The notes beneath the pieces were generated by a model, which had not been told where the DNA came from, did not search any database, and was given only the letters and a program-made list of their open reading frames with translations. The position numbers and the translations under genes were made by a program. Shown piece by piece: positions 55,192 through 64,000 of a stretch of 64,000 nucleotides of DNA. Within the stretch, counting starts at the first letter, position 1, and each line of letters begins with the position of its first letter. The stretch is taken from contig CAVNZM010000002.1 of NCBI GenBank assembly GCA_963693365.1, positions 1,364,001 through 1,428,000 on the forward strand, written 5' to 3'. The DNA comes from Amoebidium appalachense. Its lineage: Eukaryota; Ichthyosporea.

Positions 55192-56444
55192 AGTATTTAC
55201 GGGCTCTGCTTGAAATGCGTACTATTACTCCTGTGTGTTTCATGCAAAATGTGTAAAAATTAAGTATGGTCACACTGGGGAGGTGTCGCAAGAAATTTTT
55301 GCACTGGGAAGGTTTTACACTAGACCGTCTCCCTACTATCATAGAAAAAGGCTACCTGCCCTTGTTCGAAATCGAGTTCTGTCTCTGTTCTGTTTTTCTG
55401 AATACTTTACGCCCTCTTCAGGTGCTTATGTGTTTCTCTGTAGGATTTCAGCTTTATGCTGGATATCTTCACTAAGTCGACTCCAACTTCCAAATGCATT
55501 ATCCCATTATCCCCCTCCCCCCCCCCTCCCCCCCCCCCCCCCCCCCCCCCCCCCCCGCCGCCGTTCCTCAGTAACGAGGTTTAGGGGGACATAAACCGAC
55601 TTTCTTTGGCTACCCAAAATTGTTATATAAACTCAACAAAAACACAGCCACTAGGAACATGTAATTCATATTTTAAATGCTAACATTACCAATGAGCACA
55701 AAAACACCTAGTGAAAACCCAATTGGCACAACAATCCTATTATTCCATCAACCTCCAGTGCAAGAATTCCCCGGTGCAAGAATTTCCTGTGGCAGGGCGG
55801 AAGGGGGGGGGGGGGGGGGGGGGGGGGGACGAGGGCAAGAAAAAGGTTTTTTTACCGGTGCTGAATCTACATCAACAAGCTGTCAGGTGCAGCATCACAG
55901 ATACACAGCTGGTTACTCGAAACCGTATACAGGTATTTTTTTTACTGCTGATTATCATTCACACAGTCATAACTAGCCTGTGCTGATATATGCTACTTGG
56001 TGCAACATACATTATGCGAGCGACAGTAGTCTCTGGCATTTGACAAATCCCCTGCTCTCTCAATACATACCCGATTGCGAATACATCTATATTGAGTGCA
56101 AAAAACCTACCCGACGTCGTGAAACCGTCGTGTGAAATTGCATAACAACTTCAATTGAACTATAGCAGGACACATTATCAACTTTACCAATTATTCAATA
56201 GCACTATTTTATGAACAACTTGGGCTGAGCAAATGTTGTGTGCGTAAGCAGCGAGAAAAGCAGTAAATGGAAACTTTGATAGAGCTTCAAGGGTTGACCT
56301 ACAAACCAGTGGGGTTAACTGTTGCATGCACCTTTTCGGGCAAATTTATGCCAACCGCAAAGAGAAAATATGCATTTAAAAGATATATGTTCGAATGCTA
56401 TAAGTATTATTATATAAATATGCCTTACATCGTGCCAGACCTAG

Positions 56445-57485
56445 TCATCTCTTGATCTTGTGGTTAGTGAAATTCCACGAGCACCCATCAGCAACCGTGA
56501 TCATCACCACTGTGTTGGACTTGATGCCAGGCCCCAACATGCGGTATGCCTTATACAGTTGCACCGCCGTATGCCGGGAGTCCGCCCACACGTGTAGTAT
56601 CTGCTTCTCCCACCTCTGCACACACGTACACGATGAGTTGATAACCCCTTGAAGCTTTTTGCTAAGCAGCCGGTGTGCGTCTGCGACTGTGTAAAACCCA
56701 TGCCCGTTCTTCTTGTGAAAATACATTGCGCGCGTAACCGAAACAGCGACCGTAAAACCGAAAATGCGAATGGTGTAGTCTGTCATAGAACCACCCGTGG
56801 GGAAGTATTGGATCTCCATCTCCGTCTGCAGTAACGTTGCACCAAAACACTTCTGGAAAAACTCGAAAGACATAACCTCAGACAGAAGAGAGTTTCCCCC
56901 AGCGTTTGGCAGAGAGTACATAAGCTTTGCACCAGAGGAAAGTCGAGGGTAAACAGCGGGAAACGACAGGTCGAAGGTGGTAAATGCGGAATAGACAACG
57001 CGTGAGGTCACGCTATCAGCCAATGCAGCCATCATTGTGGTGTTTGCCTTGCGTGCAAACTTTGCAGTGAAGGTCGTGCTGAACACGGCAACCACCGCCC
57101 GTCTCTTTCCTTGCTGCTTCACCCCGTGCACGCGACCATGATTTCCGTCTACCTTGCACTTTTCTGTGTGCTTGGCGGATGCACACTGCGTGGAAGGTGG
57201 TCTGTGTGACGTGAACACAGTATGTGGAGTTTTGGTAACGCCCATAGCACCCAGAGCAGGCTCTGCGGGGGGCAGCGGCAATTTCGCTGCCGCCGCCCTC
57301 CTTGCCCGCCAGCAGGCTGGGACTGGTGCTACTACTGCATGAATCGGAAAAGACGCCTGGGGAGGGCAAGGAATCAACCCCACCACTCCCCAAACATGGT
57401 TTTGCTGTGTGCATGTCAGTTGTGTGAGTGTGGCCTGTGTTTTGGTAATGTACGGTAAAGGGGGTGTCTTGGCATGGCGGGACAC
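56445..57485 (-). CDS. Intronless uncharacterised protein, 346 aa
   Basis: Single open frame, stop TGA at 56447-56445. The N-terminal third (Pro/Ala/Lys-rich) may not be translated, as later in-frame Mets exist. The C-terminal two thirds have balanced composition, with GGNSLLSEVMSFEFF, QTEMEIQYFPTGGSMTDYTI, GFTVAVSVTRAMYF, AHRLLSKKLQGVINSSC and EKQILHVWADS. The spacing of an acidic residue (EMEIQYFP), Asp (MTDY) and a VAVSVT strand recalls PD-(D/E)XK nuclease folds, but I see no certain catalytic Lys, so this is speculation. Similar layouts occur in poorly annotated protist proteins, which I cannot name. It is the only larger intact gene here without introns, which could mean retroposition, transfer or simply a different history. 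Confidence 0.65.
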   Translation of the reverse strand: MSRHAKTPPLPYITKTQATLTQLTCTQQNHVWGVVGLIPCPPQASFPIHAVVAPVPACWRARRAAAAKLPLPPAEPALGAMGVTKTPHTVFTSHRPPSTQCASAKHTEKCKVDGNHGRVHGVKQQGKRRAVVAVFSTTFTAKFARKANTTMMAALADSVTSRVVYSAFTTFDLSFPAVYPRLSSGAKLMYSLPNAGGNSLLSEVMSFEFFQKCFGATLLQTEMEIQYFPTGGSMTDYTIRIFGFTVAVSVTRAMYFHKKNGHGFYTVADAHRLLSKKLQGVINSSCTCVQRWEKQILHVWADSRHTAVQLYKAYRMLGPGIKSNTVVMITVADGCSWNFTNHKIKR

Positions 57486-58897
57486 GTGCCCCTCTATTCA
57501 TGTGTGCACCGTGGTGGGTGTGGTTTTTAGGTGTGCGTGTGCGGCCACCATGTGCATCCGTGCGCGTGCGGGCCGCTTTTTGGCACGATGTTGCTGCGTG
57601 TGTACCCATTTTTAGGGTGTGTTAGGCCTGAGCAGGAAATATTGTTTCAGGGCAGAACAGCATGCGCAACGTACACCGGTGTTTCAGTTAGTGTGAGGTA
57701 CTTTTGACACAGATGAGCCTCGGAGTATACTATCCCAAGTAAGCTTTTAGTTGGATTTAGCGGGCATGTTGTGATTCTGGTACTGACATTCGCGTGAACG
57801 ATGTGTTCGTGATGTTCACTGTGCAGAACTTGACCAAACACTGCAGACGTTTGGCAAAGACTTTAACTGCAGTGCAGTGGGGCGGGCGTCTGAGTCAGTC
57901 CGATTCTGTGGCTTTACGTAAATCACAAAGCAACCAATCACTGCGTGAGCCATCTTGGATACAAAGCTTTTGATTGGATGCTTCGAGGTTTACGTAATTT
58001 CCGAATCAACATTCGGCCGCAGTGCACAGTGCACTCCCTTGTTGCTGTCGTGGTTGTAGAGTGCCATATATACGCTGAGTGTGGGTGCCACCGGGTGTCC
58101 GGGCAGATAAACCTTCGGGTTCGAGTGTTGCACGGGCCGGGCTGCGTGGCCAGAGGCCAGCTGTCACTGCTGTGTCGGGTCCACAAGAAAGTTTTTTGTT
58201 CTTGCTTTGTGTGTGTGTGACATAGAGAAGCATGACGGGTGAGGGGTGGGGATGGGATTGGGTGGCCAGTGGGGGTTGGGGAGGAAGGGGGGAGAGGAGG
58301 GGGGATTGGGGAGGGGGGGGGGGGGGGGGGGGGGGGGGGAGGGGAGGGGGGGGGTTTGGTTCACGGCGTGCACACACATACAATCAATGCCCGCCACAAA
58401 TTACGCCATGGCAAGAGCATCCAGCCGCCATGAACAGATCAGATCGATTACAGTGGACTCAGCGGCTATTTTATCAGCACGCCGCATGCTCATACCCTCG
58501 GGGACTGTTCCAATGTATTTATCTGTAATTCTAAAATTTTCGCTTTTTCACATAAACATATCTTTCCAGTCATGCCTGAATTAAGCAACTGTCACCTTCA
58601 AGAATATACAAACATACAACAGTCTTGCTAGCATTCAAACTCGAATAAGGAGAATAGATGTGCGAATTTCTTAAAAAGAAGGGTGCCGAACTTGCACACA
58701 AGTGTATTCTAATATCAAATTCAACCAAAATCGTGCCCCCAACCTCCAACCTAAGTATGCACCCTGAGCAACATATTTTCTTGCACATACAATAGTCATA
58801 CGTATTCGGCTGCCAGCCAAAAGGCTCATCGAAACATGCATTACGTACCGTAGGAATCAACAAGTGGGACTTTCGTGGCTGACATTGATTGCATCGA

Positions 58898-58898
<1 letters not shown>
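57486..58898. other. Intergenic interval with a G-run block
   Basis: 5' flank of the intronless gene (57486-58240) of normal composition. A G-rich stretch follows at 58230-58355, then unique AT-leaning DNA to 58860. A TATA-like CCATATATAC lies near 58065, but no gene follows it on the plus strand. Confidence 0.4.
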
Positions 58899-58992
<94 letters not shown>

Positions 58993-59092
58993 ACCCCCAC
59001 CACCACCGCAAAAAACCAACCAAAAAAAAAAAAAAAAAAAGAAAGAAAGAAAGGGAAAAAAAGAAGAAAAAAAAAAAAAAAAAAAAAAAAAA
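58899..59092 (+). repeat. Very long C homopolymer (about 94) followed by A-rich tract
   Basis: Uninterrupted C from 58899 to 58992, then CACCCCCACCACCACCGC and A-rich sequence with GAAA variants to about 59130. Longest homopolymer in the window; its true length is uncertain in any assembly. Confidence 0.95.
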
Positions 59093-59211
59093 GGAAGAAA
59101 GAAAGAAAAAAAGAAAAGAACAGGAAAAAACGTCTAGTTACAGACGTCAGATGGTTAGCCGATCAAAAATAATCAGCGGAAGTCAGAAAGGAGGGAGCTG
59201 TGACTGGGCAC

Positions 59212-59214
<3 letters not shown>

Positions 59215-59278
<64 letters not shown>
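59215..59278 (+). repeat. (GT)n microsatellite
   Basis: About 63 bp of GT, followed by G runs and GGGTGGGTGGGA repeats to 59400. Confidence 0.95.
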
Positions 59279-59925
59279 TGAGAGAAAAAGGGGGGGGGGG
59301 GGGGGGGGGGAAAGGGAGGGTGGGTGGGAGGGTGGGTGGGAGGGTGGGTGGGAGGGTGGGTGGGTGGGATCAAGGGAGGGTGGGGCGGATTGAGGGAGGG
59401 AGGGAGGGACGGAGAGAGAGTGTGTGTGAATTGGTGTCGTGTGTGCCATGGTGTGGGTGTGTTCCAGATTCGTGTCAGCGACAAACAAGGGCAAAGCAGA
59501 GCACGATGCATGTCGTGGCCGAGAGATAGATGCCAAATAGAGCCAAACCCAAAATTCTTCGTGGTCGATGAGGGGCTAGGACGGAGAGGAGGGGGAGGAA
59601 GGGGGGGAGGGGGGGGAGGGCGGTTCTCTGACTGACACAGAGAAGAAGTAGAGAGGGGAATGAACGAATCTAACAGAGACAGGAGGGAAGGAGGTGATTG
59701 TACCCTCTGTACGTGTGTGCGTTCAAGTATGAGTGCGTCTGCGCGGGCTTGTGTGCATGCGTGCGCACGAGTATGTGCGTGTAGGTATGCATTTGTCTTT
59801 TTTGTTTTGTTTTTGTGTGTGTATTTCTGTGTGTGGTTTGTGTGCATATACGCTTGTGTGTACGTGTGCCAAGCTTGTGTGTGTGCGTGTGTACACGTGT
59901 GTGTATGTGTGTATGTGTGTATGTG

Positions 59926-59928
<3 letters not shown>

Positions 59929-60006
<78 letters not shown>
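59929..60006 (+). repeat. (GT)n microsatellite (= (CA)n on the gene strand)
   Basis: About 78 bp of GT lying just after the donor of the acidic-tail exon of the VTT gene on the minus strand. Confidence 0.95.
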
Positions 60007-60007
<1 letters not shown>

Positions 60008-60025
60008 ATGCATGTGTCCACATAC

Positions 60026-60407
60026 CCCAGGTCCGCACCAGCATAGTCATCCCCATTATCCTCCAGCTCCAAGTCATCCTTTGTGTCTCCCAGCATCTCT
60101 CCATGGTCCCCACCCTCCACGTCCACCTGCTCCTGTACATACAATAATCAGATCATGACCACTGTCGAAATAAGAAACAAGATTCCTAGCAAACAAACAA
60201 CCAGTGTCTCTTTCTCTCTCTCTCTTTCTCCCTCCCCCCCTCCCCCCTTCCCCCCAGGGAACACACACACCAAACAGGTACGTGTAGTACATACACATGC
60301 ACATGAGCATGTACACACACAGGCACAGAGACGACACGCGTCCACACAGGCACACGTTCACATACACCCCACCAACTCAACAACGTTACTATGCCAGCAT
60401 CTAAATC

Positions 60408-60439
<32 letters not shown>

Positions 60440-60454
60440 AGGGGGAGGGGGGAG

Positions 60455-60491
<37 letters not shown>

Positions 60492-60676
60492 CGTGAAAGA
60501 GGGTGTTTCTGCGCTAATATGGAACTGTGGGTGTGCTCGTGCAGGTATGTGAGCAAAAGATCGGCCACGAGGGGTTCGGGAAAGCAAAATGCATGTGGGA
60601 AAGAGCCTCCCCTGGGGCGGACTAATGGATGTTTGTCCGTTTGTGCATGTGCCCGTGTTTTTTTTGTTTTTTTTTC

Positions 60677-60716
<40 letters not shown>

Positions 60717-60938
60717 GGGGGGGGGCGGGGGTTGGAATCAGGCATGTCTGTGTGCAAGTCGTGTGATCGTGGGCTAGTGTGGTGTGCTTGTGCATGTCTG
60801 CCACTGGTGTGTGTGTGTGTGCGGGCGCGCATGTGGGTGTACGTGCAGGCAAGTGTATGTAACTGGGAAACCGGGGGGGGGGGGGGGGGGGGGGGGGGGA
60901 GGGGGGGGGGGGGGAGCGGGAGGGGGGGGGGGGGGAGG

Positions 60939-60976
<38 letters not shown>

Positions 60977-61527
60977 GACGAACCTCGTAGGTGTGCTTTG
61001 CAATGGATGCCTGGGTCAGGCGATAGACATAGACCGACACCCCGATGCCAAAGATCACCCCCACCACGATCAGCGCAATTTCCCACCAATCTGTGTGCCG
61101 CATACATATAACCCAATCAGTGTGTCATAAAAACATAATCGGAAATTGGTGGGTGAACATCACGGCAACACCATTCTTAAAATGATTTGTCATCTCCACC
61201 CTACTACTCTGCCCTCCTCCCCCCACCCTCATCCTCTTCCCCTGAAATCTCTACACATGCTGTATGCACGCAGGCAAGCATGCACACAAGCACGCACACA
61301 CACATGCGCGGACGCACACACCATCACAGAGAATAGGAAAAAGGCCTAACAGAATGGGAGATTCTGCAGGAAGGAAAGCAGGGGACCCGAAACTGCACAC
61401 TTACAAACACAAACACACAAGCACACCCCTGCACACAATAAACACAGAGAGGAACTTTAACCAGACCCACCCACCCACCCACCAGCGCCTATACCAAGCC
61501 GTATGAGGCGAGGCGAAATAAATCGAT

Positions 61528-61562
<35 letters not shown>

Positions 61563-62034
61563 CCCCCAAGCCACCGCCCGCCAATACATCACCACAACAC
61601 AACAACACGTCACACCTTGCGACATACCAACCATCACACGCACAAACCACACCTCTGCCCATGCATCCCCTCCCTCCCCCCCCAAAGACCACACAGACCT
61701 TCCTCCCCTTCCGCCCCCTCTGCCCCCCCCCCCCCCCCCCCCCCCTCCCCCCCCCTTGCCCCATCCCCTTCTTTAAAAAGACATCACCAGAGCCCACGTA
61801 CTCTTCTTTCCTCCTCCCCCCTCTGTCAGCTCCTGTATGCTGTGTAGTGAGGCCCCGACTGCAACGTGTGCCATCACTGCAGAAAAACACAAAGTCAGCA
61901 CACATGTTCCTCTCCCCCCCCCCCCCCCCCCCTTCCCCCCCCCTCCCCCCCTAATGCACCCTTCAGAAACTTATGTTGCCACTTCATCAACCTCCACCCC
62001 CCTCCCCCCCCCCTCCCCCCACATCTCCGCTCAC

Positions 62035-62100
<66 letters not shown>

Positions 62101-62903
62101 GAACTTTCCCCAACCCTTCATTATCAGACACCCACCCACTACCTACACCCAGGGCCATACCGACGTGCTCTCAACTTCCATAATTGTACTGCATACTGGC
62201 AGAACCTGTGTCTGCTAACAAAGGAAAAGCAACTTATGGCAAACTATGAAAAAAAAATGTTTCGACTGAAGGCAAAGGGTGTTCTGTACACAGTACTAGG
62301 TTGGTTAGGAATGAGAGCCATGAAACTGGGAGGGAATAATGATTGAGAAAATGTGTAGTCATTCTCACAACTTGAGTATCCTCCTCCCCCCTCCCCCGCC
62401 CCCCCCCCCCCCCCCCCGAAAAAAACAAAAAAAAACCCCGCTGCCCACCCAACCCTCAGACACACATGCACGGGAACACAACCCTCTCTCTTCCTCTCCC
62501 ACTGTCCGCTCTCCTACCTCCCGTTGCTTTTCGTTCTCTTCCTGCTACTTTCAATGGTTCGCTGCTTCCTCTAAAGGTTTAGGTTGCCTGGTTGGAAGGT
62601 TGATAAAGGGCAAAAAGGGAGAGGGGAGAGGGGGAGGGGGGGGGGGGGGGGGGGGGGGTATGCATTAGATGTGGCACCATGGAAACTCGGACGTTGAAAA
62701 ACCACCAAGATCCAAACATAAAACTCCATCAAAACATGCAGGCAAGTACGATTATCCGGGGGGAGGGGGAGGGGAGGGTTTAACCTTTGACAAGACTCCC
62801 GGCTGTGGCCAGGAAAAAAGTGACAAAGCGCACATGGGCAGCAGCAAGCACCCAATTCATAATGCCGTAGGGGTAGGGTGCTATGCGCAGTAGCAGCACT
62901 AGC

Positions 62904-62944
<41 letters not shown>

Positions 62945-62947
62945 GTT

Positions 62948-63007
<60 letters not shown>

Positions 63008-63306
63008 TGTGTGTGTTTGTGTGTGTGTGTGTGAGGGTTGGTGTGTGTGCGTGTTGTATGTGCATGTGTGCGTGTGTGGACGGAGGTGTTGCCATGTGTG
63101 TTTTTGAACTAGAAGGTGATGCACAAGTGGGGGGGGGGGGGGGGGGGAGGGAGGGAGGGAGAGAGAGAGAGAAAGACGACTTGCAGGGAGAAATAATAAA
63201 GGATAAGCTTTTCAGTGTTTGGGTCCATATGCAATAGTCACCCAACCAGCGTGTATGGGTCATGCACAGCCCAGGCACCAGCCGAACCCCCCCCCCCCCC
63301 CCCCCC

Positions 63307-63338
<32 letters not shown>

Positions 63339-64000
63339 ACACACACCAAAAAACCAAGCCCATAGCGAACACTTGCGCGTTCACGTCCGAGAAAACATCC
63401 ACACCCTCCCCCCTCCCCCTCTCCTTCAACCTCTCTCCACCCCACTCCCCGCCCCCTTTCATCTGTTTCCCAATCCCCTTTCCCCTCCCTATGCACTTCA
63501 GTGCACACACACACACACACACACTCTCTCTCTCTCTCTCATCACTACATCCCTCTCCCCACCCCCCCCCCGTCCCCGCGCTGTCCAGCCCCACCGCCAT
63601 TGCCCCCGCACACATACACACCCACTCGCCCATACGCACCCATGCCCACCCACACATCTGCACACACCCTCACCCTCACACCTACACCCCTGTATATACC
63701 CATGCAGCCACACATACCCACATCCATACAACCACGCACACCCGCTCAACCACCCCCATCCACCCACACCTATCCTTATACCCACCACACACCCTCCTCC
63801 CCTCATACACCCAGCCCCATCCCCACCCATACACTCCCATACACCCAAATCCCCATACAGCCCCGCCCTCACCCCTCATACACACCCATACGCAATACCC
63901 CCGCCTCCACTCACACCTACCCCCACACCCATACACACACACCCGCACACCTTCAGGCCCTCGCTCTCCACCGCTCTCTTCATGGCTGCATATCTTGGGT
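60026..64000 (-). CDS. TVP38/TMEM64-family VTT-domain membrane protein, 3' part
   Basis: Exons, in order of transcription: >64000-63951 (RYAAMKRAVESEGLK), 62902-62785 (LVLLLRIAPYPYGIMNWVLA then AHVRFVTFFLATAGSLVK), 61876-61802 (MAHVAVGASLHSIQELTEGG), 61090-60984 (WWEIALIVVGVIFGIGVSVY) and 60132-60026 (acidic tail). Phases agree at each junction. The LLRIAPYPYGIMN...FFLATAGS...GASLHSI order is that of the VTT (SNARE-associated Golgi/DedA) domain, here its second half, followed by a final transmembrane helix. The cytosolic tail after it is rich in Asp/Glu. Proteins of this type act in Golgi/ER membranes, some as lipid scramblases. The 5' half lies beyond the window. A last exon beginning at 59575 is possible in phase, but no convincing end was found. 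Confidence 0.85.
62038..62098 (+). repeat. (CA)n microsatellite (= (GT)n on the gene strand)
   Basis: About 60 bp, in the intron between the second and third exons given for the VTT gene. Confidence 0.95.
62906..63034 (+). repeat. (GT)n tract forming, on the minus strand, the CA acceptor of a VTT exon
   Basis: On the gene strand this is (CA)n ending CACATACAG|CTAGTG, so this minus-strand gene also uses a CA-repeat acceptor. Short GAGGGTTG interruptions occur twice. Confidence 0.9.

Larger units (their letters stand above)
53980..56444. other. Gene-free interval after the acyl-CoA oxidase gene
   Basis: Contains the 3' UTR, a C-run/A-run block (54597-54658), CA-rich sequence (54660-55005), a degenerate C-tailed repeat (55190-55250), G/C runs at 55160, 55510 and 55803, then AT-rich unique sequence to 56440. 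No supported exon. Confidence 0.45.

Noticed and set aside
59173-59575. C-terminal exon of the VTT gene starting at 59575
   Set aside because: The acceptor is good and the phase fits, but the frame runs on into (CA)n-encoded sequence without a natural stop, so only noted as possible.
61837-62346. Plus-strand frame ending in a balanced stretch (AYWQNLCLLTKEKQLMANYE...)
   Set aside because: Lies wholly inside an intron of the minus-strand VTT gene, is preceded by CA and C repeats, and has no acceptor in phase. Probably chance.

Overview
This window is nuclear DNA from an intron-rich eukaryote. The protein-coding genes are split into many short exons with canonical GT...AG junctions, and some have AATAAA-like signals downstream. 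One gene has a TATA-like box at a plausible distance. A plant/protist-type ALDH12 proline-catabolism enzyme sits with a PYROXD2-like oxidoreductase and an ACX-type acyl-CoA oxidase, which fits an alga or other protist. I cannot place it more precisely from sequence alone. Non-coding DNA is saturated with (GT)n/(CA)n, (CT)n and (GA)n microsatellites and long G or C homopolymers. These create a large number of spurious proline-, glycine-, His-Thr- and Cys-Val-rich open frames.

Layout. 0.3-4.0 kb: six-exon P5C dehydrogenase gene (minus). 4-12.2 kb: no convincing gene; short tandem duplications, microsatellites and an inverted pair containing a CRE-like TGACGTCA. 12.2-17.5 kb: four-exon ankyrin-repeat protein with a CaaX-like end (plus), its last intron carrying a cluster of a C-tailed repeat. 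19.3-30.9 kb: 17-exon PYROXD2-like mitochondrial FAD oxidoreductase (plus). 31.7-40 kb: repeat district with palindromic arrays, a tRNA-derived SINE-like unit and several dispersed families, plus two pieces of unrecognised minus-strand genes. 40.1-44.4 kb: two small plus-strand genes. 46.1-54.0 kb: 13-exon acyl-CoA oxidase (plus). 56.4-57.5 kb: intronless uncharacterised gene (minus). About 59-64 kb: the 3' part of a TVP38/TMEM64-type VTT-domain membrane protein (minus), which runs off the right edge.

The exon models of P5CDH, the ankyrin gene, PYROXD2, the 77-aa gene and ACX were checked by hand. Reading phase closes at every junction and the total lengths match the families where a family is known. 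P5CDH and acyl-CoA oxidase are both catabolic oxidative enzymes, but nothing indicates an operon or a functional cluster.

The most interesting structural signal is in the introns. Many acceptors are an AG that directly ends a long (CA)n tract in place of a pyrimidine tract, and several donors run straight into (GT)n. In at least two PYROXD2 introns a 5' (GU)n and a 3' (CA)n face each other and could pair, bringing the splice sites together.
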